Shown piece after piece: positions 25,389 through 36,139 of a DNA stretch of 64,000 nt (its first letter is position 1; every line of letters starts with the position of its first letter). This DNA is from Acanthacorydalis orientalis (lineage: Eukaryota; Arthropoda; Insecta; Megaloptera; Corydalidae). The translations under genes were made by a program, and so were the position numbers. The notes beneath the pieces were generated by a model. The model was not told the DNA's origin, ran no database searches, and saw nothing but the letters and a program-made list of their open reading frames with translations. Location: the NCBI GenBank assembly GCA_034766995.1, contig CM068316.1, forward strand, positions 22,700,590 through 22,764,589, in the 5' to 3' direction.

Positions 25389-25764
25389 GTGCCACAAATA
25401 AGAACATTTTTTATATGAGTTCAAAACGAATGGTAAAACAGCAGAAACTGCTCGTAAACTAAAAGATGCTTTTGGTGTGGGTACTGTTAAGGAACGTATG
25501 GTGCGATGGTGGTTCTAAAAGTTTCTTACTGGAGACGAGAGCCTTGAAGATGAAAAAAGTCGCATGGATCTTTCTTCAGTTCAAACGACCAGCTGAAGGT
25601 GTTAGTTGAATCAGAACCATACGAAACAATTCGAAAGCTTACACAAAAATTAGGCAGTAGTTATCCAAGAGTTCTGGACCAACTAAAACAACTAGAAAAA
25701 CAAAAGAGAAAAATGTATATAAATTTGAATGTCACAAACGGGAATAATTTTTCTACCAACCTAA
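25389..25764 (+). mobile_element. HTH-only mariner derivative fused to the preceding element (copy C, right part)
   Basis: Begins with the first codons of the cecropia-type mariner HTH region (YEFKTNGKTAETARKLKDAFG-like reading, then GTVKERMVRWWF), passes KLTQKLGSSYPRVLDQLKQL, and jumps after QLEKQKRK to the 3' TIR (AATTTTTCTACCAACCTAA), followed by TA. The catalytic domain and 5' TIR are missing. The junction matches copies B, D and E. Confidence 0.8.
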
Positions 25765-25766
25765 TA

Positions 25767-26223
25767 AAATGAATATTATTACATACTTAAAAAATATTTT
25801 AGAATCGATTCTTCTATACGGAAATGAATTTTTAATTTACATACACATACGCATCAGAATAATGACTACATAAAAAAGACTACACTTTAATCGTGTTCAA
25901 AGAATTATCCATACATGAAAACAATTACATATGAATTGTGTTCTGTTGCACACTCAATGTTCTTAAGAGCTTGTTTTTAATACGTACATGTACATTTTTA
26001 TACTTATAAGCTTGTGTTTAAATCCTGTCAATTGTAACTATTCATATAAGAGTTATTTTGTGTATTGTTTGTAATAAATATATGTCATAGCTTTATATAT
26101 TACATTTTAGACGTATTAATTTTTCAATTAATGTAAATTATTTCCTAATAAGAAATTTTTTGATTTGTCCTGAAAACATTATTTCATTGAAATTTACCAG
26201 TTGACTTGTACTCATTTTAAAAC
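25767..26223. other. AT-rich DNA, nothing recognised
   Basis: No supported frame. Confidence 0.5.

Positions 26224-26294
<71 letters not shown>
26224..26294. repeat. (TA)n microsatellite
   Basis: TA run with flanking ATG interruptions. Confidence 0.97.
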
Positions 26295-26297
<3 letters not shown>

Positions 26298-26599
26298 TTA
26301 TTAATTTGAAACAATTTATGCTTCTGTAAATTTATTTCACATTAAAATGTAAAAAGGAATCAACTTTAAAGTTTAGAATTGTAGTAATTATTTAATAGTA
26401 ATCTATTTTTTTTCAAATTTTCGAGACAAATAATTTCGTGTTCCAGATATATGAAAATATAATAGATTGAAAATATCACCATAAAATTTCTGGAACTATA
26501 TTTTTTATATCTTGCATCTTTGAGAATAACGGAGTGGAACTAAAAGTGTCATCATAACTAATTAAAGTCTGTATCTTATTGTTAAAATATATTTTCTGT

Positions 26600-26741
26600 T
26601 TTCATTAACAGGGGCCTCTTCTTGCTACGCGTTACATTCATTTACCCCCTAGAAGCTCCGTTTGCTTTGCTAGCACACCCGAATCGTTTTGCTTACTACC
26701 CAACTCGTTTTACTCATATCACATATATTCGGTCAGTACCA

Positions 26742-26772
<31 letters not shown>

Positions 26773-26985
26773 GTTAGTATGTCATATAATCATTCTCTCA
26801 AATTGATTGCAAAGTAGTTGTTTTATAATGTCGCATATTTCATATTATAATTCTTCGTGAAAATTTCCTTTAACTCAAGGCGTCATCGTTAATAATAATT
26901 TAATACCAATCTCTAAACGTTTTTTAAAATTTTTTTGTCCATTTTTTGAAATAGAACTTAATATGTTTTTATGTATATAAAAAAA
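26600..26985 (-). repeat. Dispersed repeat family Z, copy 2
   Basis: Same block order as 35740-36065: GC-rich module (GGGGCCTC..TGCTACG..CCTAGAAGCTCCG), CACATATATTCGGTCAGTAC, an internal TA tract (26746-26773), TGTTAGTATGTC, then GTCATCGTTAATAATAATTT and a T-rich tail. It is the reverse of 1125-1860. Non-coding; class unknown. Confidence 0.65.
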
Positions 26986-27544
26986 TTACAGTATTATTTA
27001 AAAATATGAATTAAAATAATAAAGATTAAATGAAGGTATTATTTTCAACATCACATAGAGTCATCTTATTGAATTTGAATTCTAATATGCTTCCCCATAT
27101 ATTTTTTTCTTTGTTGTGTTATAAATCTATTATATTGGCTTTTGGATTGCAGAATTTTTATCATGAAAAATAAACTGTATTTATTACTTATGTTTTAATA
27201 GAAATTTGGACCGAAACTTAATTATCAAAAATTTATATTACTAATAGTTTTTATTTTTGGACTTGGTTTAATGTTCACAGTTACAATATACATTCTACAA
27301 TATTGTTGTCAAATAGTTTTATAATAATAATTTCGTCGTAATAATAGATTTGATCTTAATGTTCATTTTAATGCACTTTTTCAAATATATTTTTATATTT
27401 ATTCCTTAATTCATTTCATTCATTTCTTACATTTTAACATCGATATAAAGTGTAATTATTTTAAATCGGAAATTTTTTATTATTAACAAGAAATAAATAA
27501 AATATAACTGAAAATACTTTGTGAAAATTACTTTTTCCGAATTG

Positions 27545-27548
<4 letters not shown>
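26986..27548. other. AT-rich DNA, nothing recognised
   Basis: No supported frame. Confidence 0.5.

Positions 27549-27600
<52 letters not shown>
27549..27600. repeat. (TA)n microsatellite
   Basis: TA run immediately upstream of the reverse-transcriptase fragment. Confidence 0.97.
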
Positions 27601-27602
<2 letters not shown>

Positions 27603-27639
27603 AAATATATAAAACAAGAAAACAAACTTTACAAACCAA

Positions 27640-28260
27640 TGTGCCTTACCAGTGCTGCCGGAAGAGGTCTCATATCCAATAAAGAATACAAAAAAGGGAA
27701 GATCAGCAGGGAATGATGGATTAATAGCAAAAATCTTCAATCTGGAAGGAGGAAATACAGAAAAACTTCTCTCTGATATATTTACATTGTGTATAGAAAA
27801 GGGGACTATCCCAGATAAATGGAACGAAGCCACGGAAATACTGCTGCACAAGAAAGGAGATAAAGAGGATTAGAAAAACTAGCGGCTAATTAGTTTACTA
27901 CCTATAATATATAAGATCTTTGCAAAACTAGTTTCAAAACGTCTACAAATGCAATTTATTGTTTACAAGCGCAGCTAGATTTCGCTCCACTAAGGGAACA
28001 ATCAAGATTTCGAAGCGGATTTAGTATACTGGATCACATACAGATAGTAAGGGAAATAATTAGCCGGTCAAAGGAATACCAAATCCAGTATGTTTTTAAT
28101 TTATTGACTATAAAAGGCTTTCGTTTCTTCACCACATCATCGATCATATCTGCATTGAAGAACCAGGGCATAAGAGGGGACACATAAATTGAATTGATAG
28201 ATAACATCTATAAGAATGCAACCGTGTATATTTGATTAAAACTATTACATTGTCTTAATA
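27640..28260 (+). pseudogene. Non-LTR retrotransposon reverse transcriptase, N-terminal fragment
   Basis: The open piece 27652-27873 reads NTKKGRSAGNDGLIAKIF, then LCIEKGTIPDKWNEA and ILLHKKGDKED, the opening of a LINE reverse transcriptase domain. Continuing past stops: RLISLLPIIYKIFAKLVSKRLQ, a REQSRFRSGFSILDHIQIV-like block, a FIDYKKAF-like block and IDNIYKNATVYI. It lacks the FADD catalytic block, endonuclease and 5' end. The remaining domains appear at 30602-31561. Wording of the motifs resembles RTE-like LINEs of arthropods; the clade is provisional. Confidence 0.82.
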
Positions 28261-28320
28261 GATATCATTTGAAAATATTTTGCAGAATTTTGGAACGATG
28301 GATAAATAATATTCATATTG

Positions 28321-28362
28321 GTTCTCTCTCTCTCTCTATATATATATATATACATACATATA
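28321..28362. repeat. (CT)n(TA)n microsatellite flanking a mariner
   Basis: CT repeat then TA repeat ending at the TA next to the mariner TIR. Confidence 0.95.
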
Positions 28363-29244
28363 GGGTTGACGCATAAGTTCATAGCGTTTTAATTAAAATT
28401 AAGATTTATTTTTTTAGAAACACAAAATTAATAAACTAATCAATAATATATTCTCCTCTATTGTTTACAATCTCCTCTCAACATTCTGGAAATGTGTCAA
28501 TTCCACGCCTGAAGAAATTCGATGGTCTAGAGGTGAAGAAGTTGTCAAGTCAATTTTAAAGAGCAGCGTCGTTATTAAAGACAATTTGTCGGAGATTGCT
28601 TGATAGAAAGCGGAAAGGATGAAAATTGGATAGAGCAAGATCAGGAGAATAGGACGGATGTGGAATAACTCCAAACCAAGCTCTTGAATAGCCGCTTTTG
28701 TAATGTAAGCAGAATGTGGTCTAGCGTTATCATGCTAAAAAATCACTTCATGCCGTCTTCCAGGTCGCTTTTTTGAAATTCAGCCTCAAGACGACGTAAC
28801 TTTGGAATAAAACTTCGGCGGTATTGATTGAGGTGGATGATCGTGAATTGAACCACTTAAACCGTCTTCATTAAAGTCAGATGGTCTTTCTGAACGAGGA
28901 GAATCATTCATGTAAAGATGGCTCTCTTTGAAACGAAAAAATCATTTTCTAGCCATACTTTCCCTGAGAGACTTCTCCCCGTAAATGCATAAATGGTTCT
29001 AGCTGTCTTTGATGCCTTAAGTCCTCGGTTAAACTCAAACAGAAGGATATATCAGAAATGTTTGTTTTTTGCATTTAACACTCCATTTTCTTAGTCAAAC
29101 TTTCTATAAATTGAAAAATTCAAAAGGTACTTAATCATACAATACTATGACATTAAAATGATATTGACATATGTTAAATAGTTTTTTTTCCAAAGCACTA
29201 TTGCCTTGGAAAACAACAATGTTATGAACTTATGCATTAACCCA
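28363..29244 (-). mobile_element. Internally deleted mariner (copy P)
   Basis: The ends GGGTTGACGCATAAGTTCAT and, in complement, TGGGTTAATGCATAAGTTCA are clear TIRs flanked by TA-rich sequence. On the minus strand the start region (MEC near 29083) leads to a helix-turn-helix block (FEFNRGLKASKTARTIY) and SDFNEDGLSGSIHDHPPQS; then the frame jumps to a HDNARPHSA-like second catalytic block and PSYSPDLALSNFHPF. The first catalytic block is gone, and the third Asp reads Asn (SNFHPF). The element at 45763 shows the same deletion. The 28465-28674 minus frame is a partial reading of its 3' half. Confidence 0.86.
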
Positions 29245-29250
29245 ATATAA

Positions 29251-29251
<1 letters not shown>

Positions 29252-29309
<58 letters not shown>
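29252..29309. repeat. (TA)n microsatellite
   Basis: TA run just right of mariner P. Confidence 0.97.
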
Positions 29310-29312
<3 letters not shown>

Positions 29313-29569
29313 ATTTTTTATTACTGAAAAGACAAATAAATGCGCCAAAACCGTGCATATAAATATTAGAAAATGCAAATAAAGTAATAAATGCTAGTAA
29401 TATAACCCTATATACGCTGAATAAATGCAGAGGAACACATCTTTGATATACAATTACATACAACTCTATATTCAGATGCAACTGCGTCTTTAAAATGCAC
29501 ACGTACATAGATAGGTAGATAGAAGCATGATATATAAGTGCACACGAATACATGTCACGTTGCCTGTAT
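29310..29569. other. AT-rich DNA, nothing recognised
   Basis: Frames through it read the neighbouring TA repeat. Confidence 0.5.
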
Positions 29570-29900
29570 CCTACCCACCCTACACCCGTCGTCGACATGA
29601 ATTGCTACCACTGTACAACTACCACGTGGCGGATCTCTTAGCGATACCGTTTCACCATCCCGTCACACCGACGTCGAGGCCAAGTCACCGCCGCCGTTAC
29701 CGCCGCCAAGGACGGTTGCAGTGTTCTCGACGCCTGCATCTGTCTGTCGTACGACCGTTCCCTAATAACGGCAATACGGACGGTGCATAACGACTGCTTG
29801 ACCCGGAAAACGAAACGCAATAAGAACGCGTGGGCTGCGCACAAACCGACGGCTCCACTTGCATCGACGACGCGCACGTGTATTGTATGTACAGTGCATG
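29570..29900. other. CpG-rich GC island (candidate promoter, exon or conserved element)
   Basis: The strongest compositional outlier in the window: rich in G+C and CpG, with CCGCCGCCGTTACCGCCGCC near 29690 and many CGACG words. Frames cross it on both strands (29527-29790 plus; 29638-29919 and 29697-29906 minus), but none resembles a known protein, and conflicting frames are expected in GC-rich DNA. No TIR or transposase motif is visible. A host promoter or first exon is plausible but unproven. Confidence 0.45.
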
Positions 29901-30540
29901 TAACACATGTCTGTTTCACGTCCTTAGATATTCCTTAAAGACAGTATAATTAACTTAAACAGATCTTAACAAAACATGAAAATATTTACATAATATTAAT
30001 TTCGATCTTAAGAAATTTGACTTCTTTAAAGTTACAACAAAAATTAATAACTCGGAGCAATCTAGTTTAAAATAATATTTTAAAAATGTAAACATGGGCA
30101 CTAATTTTTTATTATTTTCATTATAATATTTCAAATATTTTTATAAATTTTCAAACCAAATTTTAGTTCATTACTGGTTACAAAATAGCTATCATTTACA
30201 GAGTACTGGTTATTTTTTTATTTTTTTATTTACAATAGTTCAGAATTCGTTAGTAAAAGCCAATAAAATGTATCCTAATGCAAAAGAACTTCATAAGTAT
30301 TCAAAAAAGTTGTTTCGTACTAACAAACGAGTAATAGCATAACATTATATAATTGAAGATCGAGTGAATTCTTACTGTTGAGACTAATTGCCTTGTTTAT
30401 AAATCTTTAAAAGCAGATAATTTATTTCGCATTGAATATAGTTGGAAAATATTTTATTAAATATACTGTGTAGTATTTAAATAAATTGACAATAATTGTT
30501 TATGAAAGTTTATATTTTCCAGCTTGATTTCTAATTCTTA
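29901..30540. other. AT-rich DNA, nothing recognised
   Basis: No supported frame. Confidence 0.5.
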
Positions 30541-30569
30541 CATACACACGTGCACACACACACACATAC

Positions 30570-30603
<34 letters not shown>
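30541..30603. repeat. (AC)n(TA)n microsatellite
   Basis: CA-rich words followed by TA repeat, directly before the second reverse-transcriptase fragment. Confidence 0.95.
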
Positions 30604-30606
<3 letters not shown>

Positions 30607-31559
30607 TAAATAACATCTACAATAATGCAACCATGACGGTGAAGTGACAGGAAGAAACAAAAAAGATATAAATCGAGAAAGACATAAAACAGGGAAATAC
30701 AATTTCGCCGAAATTATTTATTACATCCTTAGAAGAAGTATTCAAATCGCTCGACTGAGAAGACAAAGGAATCGAAATAAAAGGTGAAAGACACCTCCGG
30801 ATTTCTGATAATAACATTATCTTCTCAAGTACTCCGGAAGAGCTACAAAAGAGGATAGAAGAATTAGAAGATGCCAGTCGAAATATTGGCCTTGGCATAA
30901 ACCACGCAAAACAAAAGTGTTATTCAATCGTTTGTCTGCCCGAAGAAAATTGAAATAAAAGGAACAGAAATAGAAAAAGTTACGAACGTGTCTAGATCAG
31001 CTTATCTAGGCCATCTAGGCCAGCTTATCAACAAAGATCTATCATTCATTAAAAAAATAAATATCTCTTTGAAGAAAAAAGTACTTAATCAATATACTAC
31101 CAACCCTTACCTATGGTAGCGAAGCATGGGTGTTTAATACCAAAATCATTCCAAGACTTCAAACAATTCAGAAATATGGAAGAAGCATGCTAAGAATAAC
31201 GAGAAGCGATAAGAAAAGAAAAAAATGGATACAAAAATAGATAGGAGTCACAGATGTAATAAGAAAAGTAAAGAGTCTGAAATTAAAATGGGCGGGACAT
31301 CTTTCAAGAAGATAAGACAACCGATGGACAATAGAAACTATTAACTGGGTACCAAGGAATATAAAAAGACCAAGAAAGAGATCAATGAACGAGTGGAATA
31401 AGGAAATTATTATAATATTATTAAAAATTATTATATAAAATTGTATTTAATTACTATTAAAAATTTATTGAAAATTAGTGAAAAAGAGAGGCATTTAATC
31501 GTACAAAATTAAAAATTATGCAAGAGGCTTATATCCAGCAGTGGATTGATAAAGTCTAA

Positions 31560-31561
<2 letters not shown>
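30602..31561 (+). pseudogene. Non-LTR retrotransposon reverse transcriptase, C-terminal fragment
   Basis: Plus-strand frames give LNNIYNNATMTVK, KDIKQGNTISPKLFITSLEE, KGIEIKGERHLRISDNNII (the decayed FADD catalytic block), STPEELQKRIEELEDASRNI, LTYGSEAWVFNTK and LKLKWAGHLSRR.DNRWT, ending QEAYIQQWIDKV near 31556. This is the thumb and C-terminal part of an RTE-like LINE. It starts with the block (NNIYNNAT) that ends the fragment at 27640-28260, so the two overlap by about 15 residues and may be separate copies. A (TA)n tract follows the 3' end. The minus frame 30617-30898 is a shadow. Confidence 0.85.

Positions 31562-31611
<50 letters not shown>
31560..31611. repeat. (TA)n microsatellite at LINE 3' end
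   Basis: TA repeat beginning right after the LINE stop region, possibly grown from the element's simple-repeat tail. Confidence 0.95.
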
Positions 31612-31614
31612 GAG

Positions 31615-31775
31615 AACCCGTTGTTTATTATTCTGCGCAAAGCAGCAGTTGTGAATTTATGCAGCTATTTATTAGACCCAAAACCTTCCCTTTCAGATTT
31701 GTTTGAGCTGAGAAAAAAATAAATCACATGATGCCATTTCTAGTGAATATGGAGAATATTGTAAAACATCTTCTC
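31615..31775 (-). mobile_element. Mariner C-terminal fragment
   Basis: Minus-strand translation reads VLQYSPYSLEMASCDLFFSQLKQI, matching the YSPDLAPCDFFLF region around the third catalytic Asp. It is opposite in orientation to the remnant that follows. No TIR seen. Confidence 0.6.
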
Positions 31776-31784
31776 CATTTGTTA

Positions 31785-32470
31785 ATGACAGACTGCACTA
31801 GGCTGAGTGTGTCTTATGTCTTGTTATTAGCCATGGTGTAAGTACTTTAGAAATACTTAAAAAAATGAGTGAAGCTTATGGTGCTGAGTAGAAAAAACTG
31901 TGATATTGGAGAATCTATTGACAAAGAATTTCAATCTGCCTGTAAGCAAATTGCCCTTATTATTTTATATTAAAGCATTTTTTACTCAGATTCTACCACA
32001 TATGACAATAATGAGTACAGGTCTATACCAACGTTCTTAATGACAGATTTCGCCATGCCATTTAAAAAAAAATCCAGAACTTCATAACGAGACGTAGCTT
32101 CTTCATTAAGATAGTGTAAGGCTCTATACCCACAGCCTTATGCCATCTGTAATTAAAAAAGTAGAAGATCTTTTGTGACATCCTCTATGTTCACCAGAAC
32201 TAGTACCACATGATTTATTTTTGTTTCCTTATCTCCAATAAAATCTAAAGGGGAAACTTTTTGATTCTGATGAAGAGCTCCATAAAGTCACAACGAATGC
32301 TTTTCGCAAAAGAGCAAACAACGAGTTCTTAAAACTTATAACGTGTAAATAAGATGGTGGTAAAAGTGCATACACTTTAAAGAGGAACATTTTGAAAAGA
32401 AAAAACTGTCACATAACTCATTATAAGAACATTAAGTTTTTTGAAATTATTCCATGAATTAAATGATCAA
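31785..32470 (+). mobile_element. Degenerate mariner remnant (copy R)
   Basis: Near 31830-31890 a + frame reads KYLKKMSEAYGAE, like the start of mariner helix-turn-helix domains. From about 32090 come LHHDSVRLYTHS (second catalytic Asp), CSPELVPHDLFLFPYLQ (third) and KGKLFDSDEELHKVTTNAF, followed by the usual C-terminal Lys-rich tail. The first catalytic block is not recognised. TIRs were not found with confidence. Confidence 0.75.
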
Positions 32471-32725
32471 CCATCTTATATTAAAGAAAGAATATAAAAT
32501 TGAAATAATGTGAGTTAAATCACAGAAAGACAAAAATAAATGCCAAATCGAGGAAAGTGTAAAAAAGGAAATAATATCGTCAAAAATTATTCACGCTAGT
32601 CATAGAAGAAAAGTTCAAATTATTCATCTGGAAAAATATAAACCATATAAATATAAATCAAACTAAACAATACTAGTACAAAAGTAATAATTATCGATCA
32701 TAAATAAATAAATAATTGACAGTGG

Positions 32726-32727
<2 letters not shown>

Positions 32728-32756
<29 letters not shown>

Positions 32757-32757
32757 C
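32728..32757. repeat. (TA)n microsatellite at left edge of palindrome
   Basis: Short TA run directly next to the left palindrome arm. Confidence 0.95.
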
Positions 32758-33231
32758 TAAGAAATGTACAATTGACTATATATTTGAATAAAACGCTTTA
32801 ATATTTAAATAAGAGATCCCACTGTATTAGGAAAAATATATTTGATCAATGTAAAATTACTTATTTTAAGCTACAGAGTGAAAAATTGGTCCTCAATTTC
32901 ACATTTCAGTAATTTCAGAAAACTTATTGTTAATCAAAATAAGATATATAAGAAATCTGTAATAAGTAAGAAAATACATTTCTAAGATATATATAGTATT
33001 TTTTTACTTAATACAGATTTCTTATATATCTTATTTTGATTAGCAATAAGTTTTCTGAAATTACTGAAATGTGAAATTTAGCACCAATTTGTCACTTTGT
33101 AGCTTAAAATAAGTAATTTTACTTATTTTAAGTAATTATTGATCAAATATATTTTTACTAGATAGAGCGGGATCTCTTATTTAAATATTAAACCGTTTTG
33201 TTCAAATATATAGTCAATTGTACATTTCTTA
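32758..33231. repeat. Large near-perfect palindrome (foldback element)
   Basis: The left arm (about 32758-32977) reappears as its reverse complement in the right arm (about 32996-33231), with a spacer of only ~18 bases (ATTTCTAAGATATATATA). Example matches: TAAGAAATGTACAATTGACT with AGTCAATTGTACATTTCTTA, and ATATAAGAAATCTGT with ACAGATTTCTTATAT. The right arm carries an extra ~20-base duplication of AAAATAAGTAATTTTACTTA type. (TA)n flanks on both sides fit a TA-targeting foldback MITE. A transcript would form a long hairpin. No coding capacity. Confidence 0.9.
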
Positions 33232-33252
33232 TATATATATATATATATAATT
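33228..33252. repeat. (TA)n microsatellite at right edge of palindrome
   Basis: Short TA run adjoining the right palindrome arm. Confidence 0.9.
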
Positions 33253-33465
33253 ATATGAATTATAAATATAATAAAAAAATAAATATTATGTAATGTAAAT
33301 AAATAAAACATACTGTAAAAAGAAAAGTCCACAGGTGAATAAGAGTAAAATATTAACTGAGAGTCGAGAATTAAGAGATTCAGGAGAGACAAATAAATAG
33401 TTGGGATATAATAAGGAAATATATTGAAAAATTAAATCTTCAGATGTAGATCATAAAAGTCTCAA

Positions 33466-33503
33466 TCTCTCTCTCCCTACCTCCCTCCCTCCCTCTCTCT
33501 CAC

Positions 33504-33546
<43 letters not shown>
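33466..33546. repeat. Compound (CT)n(CCCT)n(TA)n(GT)n microsatellite
   Basis: CT, CCTCCCT, TA and GT repeats follow one another without gaps. Confidence 0.97.
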
Positions 33547-33610
33547 ACATATGCATCATTGATAAAGGTTTCTTCTGATTTGAATGATTCAATCACTTTT
33601 CCATAGTTTT

Positions 33611-33614
<4 letters not shown>

Positions 33615-33675
<61 letters not shown>
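33615..33675. repeat. (TA)n microsatellite
   Basis: TA run. Confidence 0.97.
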
Positions 33676-33679
<4 letters not shown>

Positions 33680-33759
33680 TCTAGCGTTTTAATTTTTTAT
33701 TCCCTTTTATAGTGTTATTAAATTTACAATTAATCTAAACTTAATATTCATTATATTGT

Positions 33760-33990
33760 AACCCAGGGGGCTTCACTCCTTACTCGCTTTGCTCCCCAAC
33801 CCCTTGGGACAGACTCTCCGCTCGCTATCGTTCGCTCCCTTTCCCATAATAAATAGTACTTGAAAATGTTAATGAATGTTAATGATGATAATAAACACAG
33901 ATAACATCATCATTAATCAATCAGCACGCAATCACCATCAACCAATCAAAAAGCAGATCACGCGATCGTTACCATCCAATCAAAATACAA
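33760..33990 (-). repeat. Dispersed repeat family Y, copy 3 (partial, inverted)
   Basis: Contains the GC-rich module in reverse (GGGGGCTTCACTCCTTACTC..GGGACAGACTCTCCGCTCGC) followed by the CCAAT-rich block (CATCAACCAATCAAAAAGCA, GATCACGCGATCG, CATCCAATCAAAA) that matches 18750-18810 in complement. The spacing between the two blocks is shorter than in copy 1. Confidence 0.55.
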
Positions 33991-34892
33991 ATAAAAATCA
34001 TTTGGTAACAACAATTTTATAAATAATTTTGAAAATATTTGTTTAAATTTGATTAGTTATAGAGCTTTAGCTTTGGATTTTTGTTATAAATTATTGTACC
34101 AATTAGACGAAACATTAAAAGCAGATATTATAACACTGTTGTTAATTTTATTATCAATTGGTATTAGTGTTTTAACTCTCACGTAAAAATTTCACTGTAA
34201 AAACATTTTTTTTATATCAGACAATATAATTAATTTATTTTTATTATTATTTTTCTTGTAAGTGAAACAAATTTTCATCTTTAATTATCAAATAGATTGA
34301 CCTAAATCAAATTTTATCCGTTATTTTTCGTGAAATTGATATATTTTTTGCTCAAAGCAACGTTCTTTATATCAAAAATAAATAATTAATTTATATTAGA
34401 TATAGCACTTATATACTCCATTATTCTTTTTGAACTTATATAAAGTAACAAATTACTATTTTAAAAGTATCTATGAAAAAGCATCTTTTGACACATATAT
34501 TTTGTTCAAATAATGATCATTACTTAAATTTTTAAACATTTTTTCCGTTCATTATATTCTTTGCATTTTTAACAATTAGTTTGTTTATTTTTTACTTTCT
34601 TCTTATTTGGTTCAATGATCTATCAAACATTACTTTTAATTATCATATCATAACATAGTCATAAATTAATTTGCCAATAAAATTAGTGGTTATTTTCATT
34701 TTTAAAATTTTATGAAAAAGTGAGCAATAAACTTAATAATAGACAAGATAATCGTATTTTTTACAATTCGTTAAATAATTCAACTTAAGTCAATAAGAGT
34801 AAATAATTTTTGGCAAAAATTTTAAATGAAGTTTAGAGCAAGTGAGCAATTTCTAACAGGATAAAAATATACATTATTTCATACTGTTTGTA

Positions 34893-34894
<2 letters not shown>
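33991..34894. other. AT-rich DNA, nothing recognised
   Basis: No supported frame or repeat. Confidence 0.55.

Positions 34895-34954
<60 letters not shown>
34895..34954. repeat. (TA)n microsatellite
   Basis: TA run. Confidence 0.97.
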
Positions 34955-34956
<2 letters not shown>

Positions 34957-34994
34957 CTTCCATCTAAATAATATAAGAACATAAATATGTTTTT

Positions 34995-35000
<6 letters not shown>

Positions 35001-35058
<58 letters not shown>
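35001..35058. repeat. (TA)n microsatellite
   Basis: TA run, only ~46 bases from the previous one. Confidence 0.97.
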
Positions 35059-35064
<6 letters not shown>

Positions 35065-35739
35065 TAATTCATTAAATAGGATTTTTATAGTTTAATACTG
35101 CAATAAATATGTCAATATTTCCTTCTTTTAAATATGTAGTATCTGAAATTTAAAAACAATCTGAAAAAAGCTCGACCTAAATTAGAATTTTTATATTTGT
35201 AATAAATTATTTTGTTGTGAGATATATATACAATAAGTATAAATTTTATATATGAATAAAATACACCTGCAGTTTATAAATGCAGCTGTAAGTGGTAAAA
35301 AAAATTTACATGTATTATTGCATACTGAGTATATTTATAAAACGAATATATTTTTGATATTTTGTTTATGGACATAAATGCTATTTATATATACGAGTAA
35401 TGTAACAGGATTGAAACCCGTATTGAAGTAATGTAACAGGAATGAAACCGTTTCAAATAAAGATTGTAACAAATTTTGTCGTAACTTACTATTTTATATA
35501 TATTGTATCATCTTATCTGCTCCTTTTACTACAAATATTAATATAGATTTTGCTTCCATAATGTTAATGAATATACATATGCTCACTTGAAACCTTTACT
35601 ATCTAAAAATTTAGAAAAGTAACAATCCATTTGTTGGTAAATTTCATTCTTTTCTTTTTATATCTTCTTTTCTTAACCTTTGTGTATATACGACGTTTGA
35701 TCAAAAAGAACATGGACTAGCATTATAAAATTTTATTTA
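35059..35739. other. AT-rich DNA, nothing recognised
   Basis: A short tandem echo GTAATGTAACAGGA.TGAAACC occurs twice near 35397-35450; otherwise featureless. Confidence 0.5.
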
Positions 35740-35854
35740 TAAAAGCAAGGGGGCTCTGCTCCCAATTTGCTACATTCGCTGAACCGGGGTGCTCCGCTCC
35801 AACTCACTCCTTCACTCGTAACCTCGCTCGTATCGCATATATTCGTTTAATACC

Positions 35855-35923
<69 letters not shown>

Positions 35924-36065
35924 GTTTGTATGCCTATATAATAATTTTCCCTGTGGAATACTTCTGGTGTCATCGTTAATAATAATTTAATACAAAATTT
36001 CTTCACGTTCTTTTAAAAAATATTATATATTTTTTTGTACATTTTTTAAAATTTTACGCAACATG
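35740..36065 (-). repeat. Dispersed repeat family Z, copy 3
   Basis: GC-rich module (GGGGGCTCTGCTCC..CCGGGGTGCTCCGCTCC), CGCATATATTCGTTTAATAC, internal TA tract (35859-35926), TGTTTGTATGCC, GTCATCGTTAATAATAATTT and a T-rich tail, in the same order as copy 2. Confidence 0.65.
35859..35926. repeat. (TA)n microsatellite inside repeat Z
   Basis: TA run at the same position within the repeat unit as the TA tract of copy 2. Confidence 0.97.
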
Positions 36066-36073
36066 TATATATG

Positions 36074-36118
<45 letters not shown>

Positions 36119-36131
36119 AGATAGATAGATG
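36064..36131. repeat. (TA)n(GATA)n microsatellite
   Basis: TA run followed by GATAGATAGAT units. Confidence 0.95.
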
Positions 36132-36139
36132 ATAGATAG

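Noticed and set aside
29527..29919. Protein-coding gene in the GC-rich island
   Set aside because: Overlapping frames on both strands with no recognisable domain are expected in GC-rich DNA; kept only as a compositional feature.
30617..30898. 93-residue minus-strand frame
   Set aside because: It is antisense to the LINE reverse-transcriptase fragment.
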